Assembly: GCF_018687715.1 (NCBI RefSeq)
Contig: NC_056755.1
Span: 13,342,501 to 13,406,500, forward strand
Reading direction: 5' to 3'
DNA: 64,000 bases
Origin: Carya illinoinensis
Taxonomy: Eukaryota; Streptophyta; Magnoliopsida; Fagales; Juglandaceae
Shown here: positions 12,039 to 24,544 of the stretch, piece by piece
Numbering within the stretch: position 1 is the first letter of the stretch
Layout: every line of letters starts with the position of its first letter
The notes under the pieces: generated by a model
Seen by the model: only the letters and a program-made list of their open reading frames with translations
What the model was told of the DNA's origin: nothing
Databases searched by the model: none
Position numbers and translations under genes: made by a program

Positions 12039-15000
12039 ATGAGTGGGGTTTCAGCTTCAGCTTCAACACCTACCTTTTCTTCTCCACTGCCTATACGCCA
12101 AACTACCAGTTACTACTATGCGTCAAACTCCCTCTTTCCCCGTACTCTATCTTTCTCGAATCTCGAGCTTAGAGGTCTCAGATTTTCTGGAGTGGAAGGA
12201 CCTCAGAGAGTCAGAATATGCTGCAATAGCAGCACCCGACCCGGCGGTTCTGGCTCTGGTACAGTACCCGTTTTCTCAAAATTTGTATTTCTCTTTTCAA
12301 GTGTTATGGGCTGCTATATTGCGGTTAAATGGCCTGAGAGTGGTTAGTTGTTAGAATATGTGAAGTGGGTATCTTAGAGAAAGTGTTCGGATGACTTTGT
12401 TAAGAAATGAATAAACTCGATTCTTCAAGTGTGCTCGATAATGACATGGGATGTGCTCTTTGATAGGATGGATATATTTCTTTATATCTTAATTTTGAGC
12501 CTTACGAGTTGGTTGAGGTTCATTATGGCTTCCACCTTAGATTTCGTCCTTTCTTCGCATATAGGTTTGATATTTATCTTCTGCTTTACTTTGTTGTGTA
12601 ATATCTGAAACATGCGTCTGTCCCATCCGTTGCTGCTTTTTGAATGTAACTGGGGAGTCAACTGAAAGCTTTTCTTTATATGGAGTTTGTAAATATTGTA
12701 TTTTTTAAGAGATGGGTATTTAAGTAGGTAGGCGAGGTTTTGACATTGGCTATTGCTGATACCAGATGGGAAAGCTAGAATATCAATGTGGACTTAATCC
12801 ATATACTTCAAATGTTCAGACAAAAATGCATAAATTGCTTTGGGCGAGAAAGAATTCGTGGTTTTCGACTTAAAAAATGGCACGGTGGATGTGCACGCCA
12901 TGAAGTTAGAGATCTCCTGAAGGGAAGTCGGAAACTACTTGGGTGTTTTGAAGATAACCATTGTGAATGATCAATTCCACTGAATAAATGTTTATGTGCC
13001 ATTGTGATTGAGGAGCTTTGATTAAGTCTTTGCAGTAACCAGCTTGTTAAGGGATAGTTTGGTTATGCTTTTTTTATGATGCAGATCTGCCTTGTCAAGT
13101 TGGTAGATTAATGATGAAGGGACACGTGAATGCTGGAGGACTTACCATATTTTGTACCATCTGATTGGATTGAAGCTTGTTTGGAGATCAGGAACTTAAT
13201 TGCTTGTTAGGCATTGCATCTGCAGCTAAATTGAAATAATAACAGAATCTTGGGTTTTGAGAACATTTCTAGACTTGGTAATGAGTTTAGAAACATTGTG
13301 TACTGTTGATTGAGACTAGGTGTTTTATATTTGACCAAAGTGCCGGATTAATTCTCTTTCTTAAAACAACCAAAACAGGTTTATTTACTCCATTAATTCT
13401 GTAAGTGCACAGTCATTTCTGTTTTTTGGGTTCGGGGACTCCTTCCCATCCCCCCCCCCCCCCCCCCCACTCCACTGAAAAAAAACAAGTCACAAAGTAG
13501 CTTGCTTACATGGTTTGAGGAACTTAATCCCTAGAAAATGCCTTTGTAGGGAACTACCGTTTGGATATCCTGGATAAGATTTGGCAAGAGAACCTGCAGT
13601 GTCCATGAAAGCATTTGTTATTATTGGGTCCTTCTAGATTCTGTCACTTTTGTTTTGCTTTCTCAGTTTTGATAGGGGAATCAGGTCAATCAAGTAAAAT
13701 CCACGTATGGAAAATACTGAAGGTAATAAACTCACAGAACTAAGAACTTGGGATGTCTTTAGGAAGTGGATTTGTACAAGGGCCTACTAGGATCATTACT
13801 ACACTTTTCCAGACTCTGCTGAGCAGATTTTGATTATATGGCTTCATTCATCAAAAAAAAAAGATTTTGATTATATGGCTTCTTTATTTCTTTTGTCACC
13901 ATCTTCTATTATTGTTTCTTCGCCTACCATTGTGCATTTTTTTAGCCGTTTGCATCTATGTGTGGGGATTTGGGTGGTGGCGAGGAGACCTTACCAATTA
14001 CCCCATGTGGCAAACTGTTTTTTTTTTTTTTTCTTTCTTTCTTTTGGACAGCTTTCTTTAAGTTTTAATTTTTTTGAAAAAGTTGTTAGTGATTTACTGT
14101 CTCAGGCTAATAAATTGGGGTATTTTTTTACATGATTACCCTCCCAGGAAGAGAGGTAGTGATGGAAGAAAGAAGGAAACTTCAATTAATTGGAAGAATT
14201 TTTCTTTGCTTTATAAATATCTTTTTACTTATGAAAGAAAAATGATGTTGATCTTTTATGAACATTTTGAGTGTACAGTAGCAATTATGTTGTTTGCAAA
14301 CAAGTGAGGAACTGAATCTCGTAGGTGATAGCGACAGCAGGAGTATTCTGGATGCATTTTTCTTGGGAAAAGCTGTAGCAGAAGCCCTAAATGAGCGTAT
14401 TGAATCTACAGTTGGGGAGTTCTTGAGTTCAATTGGTAGGCTGCAAGCTGAGCAACAAAAGCAAGTACTGGACTTCCAGGTAATGAGCAATTCAACTTGC
14501 AATAAATCAACAATGAATTCATTACTAATTCAAAGCTATATTATTTTGTTGAAAAGCACAACCTGAAAAATAATTATGTTATCACTTGGATGAAGCTACA
14601 TGTCAAGGTAACAACAATATTGCTATTATGCTTGCTACCAGTATTGTTAGCTTGATTACAGAAAACAGCATGTAAAAATGGTGAAAAATTTTATTCTAAT
14701 CATTATGGTTAAAGTGATTGTTCTTCAGATTCAGTCTCATTCTTTTGCTATAGAAGCATTTTTTAATATCATTTGATTCATTTCTAGGATGTACTTTTCT
14801 AAATATGTTGGAGCTCTATTCTTTTTATTTAATTTTTTTATTTTTATAGGTAAAAGTACAATTTTATTGATATAAGAGGCATTGCCCAGGTACACTAGTA
14901 GTATACAATGAACATGCCTGATTACATTCAAGCACAAGTGAGAGTTACAAGCAAATCATGAATGTTGTCCATATTACAAATAATGGCCGAAGCCCAAGAA

Positions 15001-18000
15001 AGTAATATATTATAAAATAATCACTTGAGCTCATCCCCAGAATGCTCCATGTCTTCATAGCACCTCATGTTTTGCTCTAGCCACAAGCACCACATAATGC
15101 AATTAGGGCCTTGTTTGTTTAACCAAAACCAAAAATTTCATCTTATCTCATCTCATCTCATCTTAACTCATCATTACAATTTTTTCAAATCCCCATACAA
15201 AATATAATAAATAATTTAACTTTTTCAAATCTCAATACAAAATTAATATTAAAAAATTATATTATAACAATATTTTATTCATTACTATTCAAAACATCTC
15301 ATCTCATCTCATTTCATTTGTGTAACTAAACGGGGCCTAGGGATCATTTCCCCTGATGCCTCTCCAACAGCACATAATATCCCTAACTCTTCCAGGCATG
15401 ACCCATGCCACCCCTATCCAATTAAAGATCTCATTCCATAAACATTGGGCCACTTCACAATGTAACAAAAGATGATCAAATGATTCCCCATCACTCTTGC
15501 ACATAAAGTACCAATTTGAAATAATGAGACCACATTTTCTTAGATTATCTGAGGTGAGAATCTGCCCAAAAGATGCAGTCCAAACGAAGAAAGCAATCTT
15601 GGAAGGTACCTTGTACTTCCGGATAGCCTTCTAAGGATAGCTATGATCATTAGAAAATCCAAAGAGGGCCTTAGGTCTGGTTACAAACCATATCAACTCA
15701 TTTTATCTCAACTTATCTCATCATTATAACTTTTCCAAATCCCCATACAAAATAAAATAAAAAATTTAATTTTTTCACATCCCAAAACAAAAATAATATT
15801 AAAAAAAATATATTCTAACAATATTTTTTTCAATTTTTAACTTTAATCTCAACTCATCTTATCTCATCTCATATGTGTTGACAAATGAAGCCTATAGAAA
15901 GATCACACCAAGAATTTTTAATTTCCACTTGGATTCCACAGCAACCTATCCCTCATCTCATTGCCAATTGACATTGCATATAATAAATCAAAGAAACCAG
16001 CAAACATGTCTAAGTCCCAATCTTGAGCCTCTCTTGAAAATCTCACATTCCAATTGATAGTACCAATAAATCAGCCATAGCAGCCTCTTTGTCACAAGCA
16101 ATTTGGTAAAGCATAGGAAACACCTGCTTAAGAGCCATGTCACCGCACAACACATCGTGCCAAAAGTAAACATTGTTGCCTCTTCCAATTGCGAATCTGA
16201 AAAATTGAGAGAATCTTCTCCATCCAGCTCTTATGTTTTTCCACAATTCCATGCCATGTGTCCCCCTAACTTCATTAGAGCACCAACCCCCCTGAATGCT
16301 CCCATACTTAGACTCTATGACTTCTTTATGTAAGCCCTCTCCTTCCCTATGATACCTCCACAACCATTTCTCCAAAAGTGCTTTGTTGAAGACCATTATG
16401 CACCCCCAACCCACCACATATTATTGGTGAGCAAACTTTATCCCAACCCACAAGATGGAACTTAGGTTTCATCCTCCATTCCTCCCCAAAGAAAGTTAAA
16501 GAAAGTTTTCTTAATTCGAGAAGCCACACTTGTAGGTATCAGAAATAAGGATAGAAAATAAGTCGAGAGATTAGATAAAGTGCTCTTAATGAGAGACAAT
16601 CTACCACCCTTGGACAAATATATCCATTTTCACCCAGCCAATCTTCTTTTGATTTTTTCTAACACACCATCCCAAATAGATTTTGTCTTGAATGCAGCCC
16701 CCAATGGAAGACCAACATAGTTCAAGGGCAGCGAAGCAATCTTACAACCCAAGATAATTGCCAAGCCTTGAATATTGTTCACACCACCCACAAGAACCAT
16801 TTCAAACTTTGAGAGATTTACCTTCAAGTCTGAAACCGTTTCAAAACAAAGTAATACAGCCCTTAAGTACTGCATATGATCACTGTCTGGCTCAAACAAC
16901 AGGAACGTGTCATCAACAAATAGTAAGTGAGATATAGTGACATCTCCCACAGAGAATCCAGCTATAAAGCCTCTATTAACAACTACACTCAACATACAAC
17001 TCAATGTGTCCATAACGATGACAAACAGCAAAGGGGAGAGGGAATCCCCTTATCTCAATCCCCTAGAGTTGTTAAAGAATCCTTCCGGTGCTCCATTCAC
17101 CAAAACCTAGTAACGAACCGTAGTTATACCATGCCTAATCCATGAAATCCATCCCTCCCCGAAACCACACCTCCCAAGCAAATAACACAAAAAATCCCAA
17201 TTAGCGTGGTCATAAGCCTTCTCCTTACACGAGTTTGGGTGTACGCTTCTTGAGCTTACAATTGAGGCATTCATTGGCAATCAACACCGAATCCAAGATT
17301 TGTCTCTCCTTCACAAATGCGTTTTGGGGTTTTGATATAATACTACTCAAAACCTTACTCATGTGATTGACAAGCACTTTTGAAATAATCTTATACACCC
17401 CATTAATGAGACTAATAAGCAGAAAATCTTTCACCTCCACTGTCTGAACTTTCTTAGTGATAAGAGCAATGAAAGACACATTAATGCTTTTTTTCGAATT
17501 TACCAAAAGTGTATAACTCCTGAAAAACCTGCATAATATTCTCCCCCACTACATTCCAACAATCATGATAAAAGTCCATTGAAAACCCATCCGGACCTAG
17601 GGCTTTATCCTTGGCCATTCCAGGAAGCACCTGAAAAACCTCCTCTGCTTCAAAAGGTCTCTCCAACCACACATGGCTTACTTGATCAATGTTCTCAAAA
17701 GGCAAACCATCCAGTTTGGGTCTCCATTGGGATTTTTCAGCAAGTAGATCTTCATAGTATGTGACAATATGGTTCTTAATAGCATCATAATCAAAGTATA
17801 CCTGTCCCTTGACCTAAAGCACCTCAATAGCATTATTCCTATGGTGAGAATTAGCCAACCGGTGGAAACATTTCGTACAATAGTCCCATTCCTTATACCA
17901 AAGGGCTCTTGACTTTTGTCTCTACGAGATTTCCTCCATTAATAACACCTTCTCCAGCTCTGAAGTGATAGCTACTTTCCTGCAAGAGTCCTCTTCAGAA

Positions 18001-21000
18001 AGAGGAGTACTCACCTCCCTTACTTCCAAGTCTTTTAAATCCCCCATAAAAGACCTTTTTTGACTATTAGTCTGTCCGAAGCCTTCAGCATTCCACCTCT
18101 TCAAATCCATCTTTATTCTTTAGTGCTTTCAATTTCTTAGCTAGGATAAAGCTTGATGAACCCTCAAAAGAGTACGAGGTCCACCACGACCTCACTTTCT
18201 CCACAAAACTCTCAACTTTCAGTCACATATTTTCAAACTTAAAGTATCGTTTAACCTCGTGAATGTCTCCACAATCCAATACAATGGGGAAATGGTCCAA
18301 GCAAATTCTATCCAATCTCTTCTGTAATATGATAGAGAATGTGCCTCCCATGAAGGAGACACAAAAAATCTGTCCAAACGAGACTATGCTTGATTATTAG
18401 ACCAAGTGTCCACACTACCAACAAGTGGTAAGTTCACCAGATCCATATCAAAATTAAATTGAGAGAACTCATTCATTGCCTAGCTATGTTGGACTTCTCC
18501 CAATCTTTCACTAGGAAACCTAGTGATATTAAAGTCATCACCAATGCACCATGGTAAGTTCCACCAGCTGCCTAAACCCACTAACGCCTCCCATAAGATC
18601 TTCCCATGTGTGTCCATGTTTGGCCCATACACACCAACGAAAGTCCAAAAAAAACCGTCCTCCACATTTTTAAACGAACACACTACCATATATTTCCAGC
18701 ACACTCCTTAATAGAGACTCAACCACCCTCGAATCCCACATAATAAAGATGCTCTCACCGAGGTACACCCATCTCACAAACGTATGGCACCAAATGCTAG
18801 TGATGAAGCTATGATCTAAGAATTCCATCTTAGTTTCCTGCAAAGAAACGATATCCAACTTCCATTAACGTGAGAGATTCTTCACCCTTGTAAGCTTATT
18901 GTGATAAGACCCCGAATGTTCCAAAGAATTCTAGGCTTCATTGGGAGAATAGTCTTTCTGTAACGCTTCAATGGAAAGCCTAAACTGTATGACCTATACT
19001 CCCAAAGAACTAGTCAATGATACAATTGGAGCCCTATTGGAACATTATAAAGATCAAGAATTTCTCATTCTCAAGTAATATGGGATCTCATATGCCACCT
19101 ACCCTTATTCTTATTATATGGGGTATCGCAATTTACTCCCTTTAAATTCCTAATGTCCTTGTCGGGTTTGTCCGTTGTAAGTGGTACGGCTTAAGTCCTA
19201 CATTTCTGATTGGGATAGGTTCTGATATCATTTGTAATACCCCAATAGAAGGGCTAAACCATATGGCCTATACTCCAAAATGACTAGTCAATAATATAAT
19301 TGGAACCTCATTGGAATATTATAAAGAGCAATAATTTCTCATTCCCAAGTAATGTGAGATCCGATACATCACCTACCCTTATCCTTATTATATGGAGTAT
19401 TAAACTTTAACTTGGATCTTGCTTTGTTAGTACTCCCTTCCATTCCATTCCATCATAATTGATTGAACAAGTGAGACGTTTTAGTTTCTTCTTTTTCCTA
19501 GAATTAGATTTAGGGGATTGAATTTGACCTTTCTCAATGGTGATAAGTAATGCACTGAATTGCTCCTCAAATCTGTCACAAGAGATCCCCACACACTCTT
19601 GAATATCCTTCACTTTTTGAACCACCCAGTATGATGGTGAACCTCCCAATGTAAGTAAGGGATACAAGGTGCGTAGCGGCTCTGAGTCCACCTTGACCTC
19701 CCTGTGTGCCAAATGAAGTATATAATTTGTGTCCTCTACGCCCACTACTGTCTCTTAGACTGGTTGAGACTGCCCATAGGCCCTCGCCGGAGAAGAGAGC
19801 ACCTGAGCCTCCTCCCTGTTACCCATCGACCCTATCTATGTGTGTTGTGCCAAAGATCCCATGTCTGTTGACACGAAAATGTTACGATCCATTTTTGGAT
19901 CGACTGTCAGCAACTCCCTGATCATCCTCTGAGTCACCGTCGATGATTCCTTTTTGTGGTCTCGATGGGTTGAGTGGCTTTTGACCCATGGTCATTGGCA
20001 CCTCAACTTCATCGTCACAGTCTCGCAATTCCTTCATCACCGCCAAAGAGTTCCATTGTACCACCTTCTTTTCGCAACTCCAAGGGGTGTCTCGCGAGTC
20101 TGATGGATACCTCAACTCCTTCTCCGGCGAGGTTAGCTAATTCCCGCTAGCAGAAGTCCCCGCCTCTCCACCCTCCCTAGCCCTCCACATAGGCTTGGTT
20201 TCAGTTCGAAACTTTTCTTACCCTCGCCGCACGGCCCATTAAGTTTGGGTCTAACCAGCCTTCTGATGCCTTTGGTTTAGACCTAGCCTCACTCCACGTG
20301 CATTTACTTGGTTTGGACCCAAATTCATTTGCTTGGAGCCTGGCCCATCCTCGTTTAGAAGCACATGGACCTCATTTCTCATGCCCCTTACGCTACCCAA
20401 TCCACACATCTCCCTTTCCAGGTCCATCTTATTAGGCACATTATGCTCCTCCTCAACCCGCCGTATTAGAGCCTCAACCTTTTCCTATAAATCCGACAAC
20501 TGTATTTTCATTTTTAGCAAGGTGTTGTGCACATCTTCCTCTACCAGTCCCACGACAAGCCTGCCACCTCCACCTCTTCTTTGTGCACTTGCTTTCCCAG
20601 AGGTAAGTGGAGCCTTTCCACCTGTTTCGACACAATTTGCTACACCGGCTCCATGATTTGGGACCTTCTACTGCACCAGAACCTCCCTATACAAGCAACT
20701 TTGAGGGTGGTTCAGCTCCACCATTGGCCTCCGCGCTACAACTCCTTGACCGTGAAACTCTTACCCACCCTCCATAATGGCCTCCCACAATGCCTTTGCC
20801 ATTCTCCTGCAGCCCTTACTTCCCAACTCTTCAAGTATAAAAATGAAGCTTCGTCGATCACCACCACCGTACACCATTAGGGCCATGTAACGACATTGAG
20901 CATTTGAACACCTTTGCGCCATGAAGCTTCTGGAACCCTCCCTTGCTGTTGTGTAAAATTCCTTCTTTTCACCCTTCAGGCAATCCTCCAATGTTTTTGC

Positions 21001-22969
21001 AAACCACTACACCGTGGGGATTCATAAACCCATCCCCATTACCACCCTCCTACTCCTCTCAATAATGAACAAGAACTTCCCTTCCTTTGACAGGGGCAAA
21101 CGCCTTGGATTCTATCACCAAATGTTTCAACCCCATAATCCCCCTAAACACACTTAAAAAATACTCAACTCAACAGTAATTGCACTTAAAAAAAATACCA
21201 TAATTAACATGACATTTAAGCTTAGGAAACTTAAAAGAAATACCATCATTAACATGACATTTAAGCTTAGGAAGAGATCCACCATATATTCACTTCTAGA
21301 CATAAGAATGCGTGCACACACAAACCCGACAGGATCGGATCGGACTGAAATGGGGTTTGGTTACTTTCAATCCTAATAGATGGAAATTTTTGAGAATCAG
21401 TCTGGTCCCGAGGTGGGGTTTTTTCACCCCAGACCGGACTGGCCGAATCATAATTATATATTTAAATATTTTTTTTATAAATTATATATATTATTTTATA
21501 TAGTAGTTATATAATTGAGTTATGTAATTTTTATCTAATCCATCGCCATTGACAATATAAAATGTTAAATATATAATTATTAATATGCTGGCAATTAAAT
21601 AATATATTATATGAATCATCATAAATCAGAAATTCATAATTTCATATTCAAAGATACATACTCTAGTATCTACACCTAATTAAAGTAATTAAGTAATTTT
21701 TTTTTGTAAGATACCTAATTGCAAGCAAGTATGAAGTATCTATGGTCAATTACAATTATTCATTAACCATATATAAAATGTTAAAATTTTAATATAGGTC
21801 ATTATGCATTAAACAACACAATTTACATATATTAAGTACCAGGTTAGTAATTATTAACATCATAAATATAATTATAATTAATTTTTTTAATGAATTAGTT
21901 ACATAATCCACATTAAAGAGCTCATTTAATTTTAATTTTACTAATTTAATTAATTTATCTGCCAAAAAAGAACAGAGAAAAAAAATGTTCCTAGCTCATA
22001 TGGACGGAATTGGACCAATTGGACTGATAGGACCGGTTGCTAACGGTCCAGTCTGGTCTATAGGGGTAATCAATCCAGTCCCGTATGGAAAAAAGGGTGA
22101 AATTTTTGGTCCATGACCCACCCCCTTGGGGGACTGGATTGATCACACCCCCAGTTGTAACTCTAGTATTATTACTTGCCAAGAGGAAGATTTCCCCCTA
22201 CTTGGATTGATTGAGAGGACTAGGGAGGTTTGGATAGTGAGTTAGAGATGAGATTAGTTGAGAAGGAAGTTGAATAGAATATTGTTAAAATATTATTTTT
22301 TAATATTATTATTGTTTTTGGATTTGAAAAAGTTGAATTGTTTATTATATTTTATATAGAAATTGGATAAAATTGTAATGATTAGATAAAATGAGTTAGA
22401 GAGACTTTTGTATCCAAACTGGACTAGAGAGACTCAAAATGATGTTGAAGTTTAGATATTTCTGTATCTATACTTGATGTCTGTCCAACCATGACTTCAT
22501 ATTTCAGTTCACAGTGGCCTGTCCTATAAAGTCAACTGATTACAACAAATCTAGCATTATCGTCGGTGACAAATTTATTTAGGTGGTTCTAGATTGTTGT
22601 GAACTTCAGTAGGGAAATGATTAGAATCACCAACATTTTATATTGGCTTGTTGAAGACGGTGTTTTTTGAATCATAATAGCCAAACCCCTGTAATTATTC
22701 GTTCCCGTACAGTTTGAAATAGAGGATATTTATTTATGGATTGAATGCAGGATGAGGTGCTGGAAAGAGCAAAACGAGCAAAGGAGAAAGCAGCATTGGA
22801 GGCCATGGAGGCACAAGGCATCGTTTCCTCCAAGTCGTCTACAGTAAATACAACACCAGTCGCTAATTCTGTTAATTCACCCTCGGGTCTGACTACGCCA
22901 ACAGCACAGTCGGAGCAGGATGTCTCAAACAAGGAAGAAACTGTTATAGGGGTGTCAAATGATGACTGA
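12039..22969 (+). CDS. PG18: PG18/At4g13200-like plastid protein, three exons
   Basis: Exons are 12039-12258, 14325-14479 and 22751-22969, joined by GT/AG introns in phase 1 and phase 0, giving about 197 residues. Residues 1 to about 60 are Ser/Thr/Arg-rich with almost no acidic residues before position 42, as in a chloroplast transit peptide. The conserved core follows: [20 protein letters not shown] (about 78-97), then [19 protein letters not shown] and an alpha-helical, Lys/Ala/Glu-rich stretch ([20 protein letters not shown]). A polar tail ends VSNDD. This pattern matches Arabidopsis At4g13200, described as the plastoglobule/thylakoid-associated protein PG18; its biochemical activity is not known to me. 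Intron 2 is 8.27 kb and holds a LINE, a TRIM and MITEs, all removable by splicing. Family identity is strong; function is inferred from the homologue. Confidence 0.85.
13450..13468 (+). repeat. C19 homopolymer in PG18 intron 1
   Basis: A run of 19 uninterrupted cytosines. Poly-C runs this long are uncommon in AT-rich plant introns, and the length may be uncertain because sequencers miscount homopolymers. Confidence 0.9.
15107..15337. mobile_element. Tourist-like (PIF/Harbinger) MITE A
   Basis: A 231 bp element with ends GGCCTTGTTTG and (inverted) GGCCCCGTTTAG, flanked by the 3 bp direct repeat TAG (15104-15106, 15338-15340). The arms are ATCTCATCTCATC-rich and the centre is AT-rich. The LINE 2 ORF2 frame is interrupted by it and resumes on both sides, which proves it is an insertion. 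Confidence 0.8.
15674..15892. mobile_element. Tourist-like MITE B
   Basis: A relative of MITE A, with the same CTCATCTTATCTCATC arm, the central AAATCCCCATACAAAAT and AATATT words, and diverged ends (GGTCTGGTTACAAACC at left, ACAAATGAAGCC at right). It also lies in LINE 2 ORF2. The flanks suggest a TTA/TAT-like target site, but the match is imperfect. Confidence 0.65.
18959..19404 (-). mobile_element. TRIM retrotransposon (two 172 bp LTRs) inside LINE 2
   Basis: Two direct repeats of 172 bp (18959-19130 and 19233-19404) share words such as CCTATACTCC, ACTAGTCAAT, ATTATAAAGA and CACCTACCCTTAT and start TGTAA. The 102 bp between them carries, on the reverse strand, TGATATCAGAACC (19218-19230), a tRNA-Met-type primer site 2 bp from the right LTR, and a purine-rich AAAGGGAGTAAA next to the left LTR. 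The flanks CTTTC (18954-18958) and CTTTA (19405-19409) resemble a 5 bp target duplication. Size, lack of coding sequence and architecture define a terminal-repeat retrotransposon in miniature. It interrupts the LINE between ORF1 and ORF2. Confidence 0.8.
19405..21138 (-). pseudogene. LINE 2 ORF1 remnant
   Basis: It starts [13 protein letters not shown] near 21138 and continues with [20 protein letters not shown] and [15 protein letters not shown] near 20800, a module typical of the N-terminal part of plant L1 ORF1 proteins. Later pieces are polar and broken (near 20100 and 19700-19407, ending in a Lys-rich stretch RKKKKLKRL). The product would bind LINE RNA. Stops and frame changes at about 20760, 20250 and 19880 show it is inactive. 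Confidence 0.65.
21190..21273. repeat. Tandem duplication, ~46 bp unit
   Basis: AAATACCATAATTAACATGA followed by CATTTAAGCTTAGGAA occurs twice with one base change, about 46 bp apart, just beyond the 5' end of LINE 2. Confidence 0.75.
21316..22165. repeat. Dispersed repeat with GGTCCGG-type ends, copy 1
   Basis: An AT-rich core (about 21440-21990) is flanked by GC-richer arms full of GATCGGATCGGAC, GGTCTGGGGTG-like and GGACTGGATTG words in inverted arrangement. The same architecture recurs at about 24545, 33676 and 34762. No coding capacity. Probably a non-autonomous DNA element; the class is not certain. Confidence 0.45.
22224..22422. mobile_element. Tourist-like MITE C
   Basis: A 199 bp element from GGAGGTTTGGATA to TATCCAAACTGG (inverted termini), flanked by the direct repeat ACTAG at 22219-22223 and 22423-22427. 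It is internally related to MITEs A and B in the opposite orientation (GTTGAATAGAATATTGTTA, GGATTTGAAAAAGTTGAAT). It lies in PG18 intron 2, about 330 bp before exon 3. Confidence 0.75.
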
Positions 22970-23530
22970 TCTGTGAGTTATCTGAAATCTATGCAATGAA
23001 TTTTTATCGTGACATAGGGTCGACCCTTTCAACAAATTAGTCTTCATAATTTCCTATACTAATGTCGTCAAATTTTCCTTTATGCTGCCAGATATGTATG
23101 ATTAAAAACCCAGCACATAAGCTTTTCTACTTAAAGCCGTCCAGTTTCAAGTACCTGCTCTCCCTTTCTCTCGTGAGAAAAGATATTTGCAACCATGAAT
23201 TATACAATTATCATATAATCGCTTTGAAAAAATGGACTATATAAAAAAAATTAATTTTTTAATAGTAGATTTCATTCTTATATCCTTACCTGCTGTTCTA
23301 AGTCAGAGAGAGGTAGATTCTTCCTCACACAAAGGGAAGCTTCTATATGTTATGGAAACAAAGCAAGCAAATACTAATACATCCATCCATATGAACACAG
23401 AAAAAATACAAGTAAAATCGGCCAGCATACGACAACGTACGCAGACATCAACTGATTATCTTACGGCATCGTAGAAGTTTCCCACGCCATATTAAAATAG
23501 TATTATAATGAGAGGGAATGGACAAGAAGT

Positions 23531-23640
23531 TCAACCTCGAATTGGGATAACTTGACGTCCTTTTGCAGCTACTCTGGCACCAATTTCATGTTCAACTTCC
23601 TCTTTTTTCTGTGCCATTGTTCGAACTTCAGACCATGAGC
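23531..23640 (-). other. Possible isolated coding exon, unknown protein
   Basis: On the reverse strand a frame reads RSFGSWSEVRTMAQKKEEV, then EHEIGARVAAKGRQVIPIRG and a stop. The composition looks like real protein (charged helix, then Gly/Arg-rich end) and an AG that could be an acceptor precedes it at about 23644-23650. It is only about 36 codons, no partner exon was found nearby, and I do not recognise the family. It may be a gene-fragment relic or chance. Confidence 0.2.
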
Positions 23641-24544
23641 CAAAAGATCTCTACGATTACCTAGGACATTCTGATCACAATTCCAAACTATCATAACAAG
23701 ATAGAAAGAAAGGACATATACACAGGATATTTGGGATCTAGTGGATTACAATATTGACTAAAAATACATATATATATATATATTAGGTATAGTTTTAGAT
23801 CACGTAGTCTCTTTGTATTTTTTTTTTTTTAAAGATTATGATTATCATTAAAAAAAATAATTTTTTATATAAATCTTATTTTATCTATTTTTTTAAATTT
23901 ATCGAGAATTTACACTTTAAAATTATAAATATCATTTTTATTAAAAAAAAAATTAGAAATTAAGGTGGTTTGAGTTGATAGTCCAGTCATATGATTTTTT
24001 TTATTTTTTTAATATCCATTTAGAAATGGGAGATCTAGTCCATACCTCAATTTTAGATGCTGAAAGTTATGCTAATCAGGCCATTAGCCTTTTAACTCCA
24101 GTCATGATTGTTGAGAACTGGTGGAGACGAATGTAAAGTTAGGTATAGTAGATCTAATCTAAGTGAGAATTTTAGGGGACACAATTATTTTCTGTATTTC
24201 TTTAACCATCTCAGTTATTGTGACATAATTTTCAAAAATCCAATTTCGATATTTGAAATCCAAACGTAGGTCGTAAGGAATGCACTCTGCTTTGAACGAC
24301 AAGACATTATCAAATTGCAATCACTTGCAGCATTATTGTTTTGGAGTAATAATATAGGTACAATTATTTTTTGGTATTTTTATAAATTATTTTATAAAAA
24401 TATTTTTTATTAAAATAGGATTATGTAAATAATTAAGAAAATGATTGTATGTGTATAATTTTTTTGTTGCGTTTTCATATTTTGATTTCTTTTAATGAAA
24501 TAATTGACTAAATGTCAAAAAGTAGCACATTATAATCGAATAAA

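Larger units (their letters stand above)
14940..18950 (-). pseudogene. LINE 2 ORF2: endonuclease, reverse transcriptase, C-terminal domain
   Basis: The reverse frame begins [12 protein letters not shown] next to the TRIM. Endonuclease pieces include VGVYGPN and WCIGDDFN (near 18550). The RT region has [12 protein letters not shown] (near 17590), [12 protein letters not shown] (near 16900) and [11 protein letters not shown] (near 16700). A zf-RVT-like region with WKNIRAGW and FWHDVLCG follows at 16040-16420, and a last piece ([11 protein letters not shown]) continues after MITE A. Stops and frameshifts are frequent. It is a dead copy of the L1 polymerase gene. Confidence 0.85.
14817..21150 (-). 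mobile_element. LINE (L1-type) 2, near full length, in PG18 intron 2
   Basis: On the reverse strand a complete order is seen: ORF1 start near 21138, ORF1 body to about 19407, endonuclease near 18950-18480, reverse transcriptase 17700-16630, C-terminal domain to about 14940, a 3' UTR (GGGCAATGCCTCTTATATCA near 14890), and an A-rich tail at 14817-14850. It is about 6.3 kb with many stops. It carries two MITEs (15107-15337, 15674-15892) and a TRIM (18959-19404), so it is older than those insertions. No clear target-site duplication was found. Confidence 0.85.

Noticed and set aside
11738..12354. Frames overlapping the PG18 start (144, 103 and 66 codons)
   Set aside because: Only the frame starting at 12039 continues through exon 2 and exon 3 with correct splice phases and matches the known family; the others are shadows.
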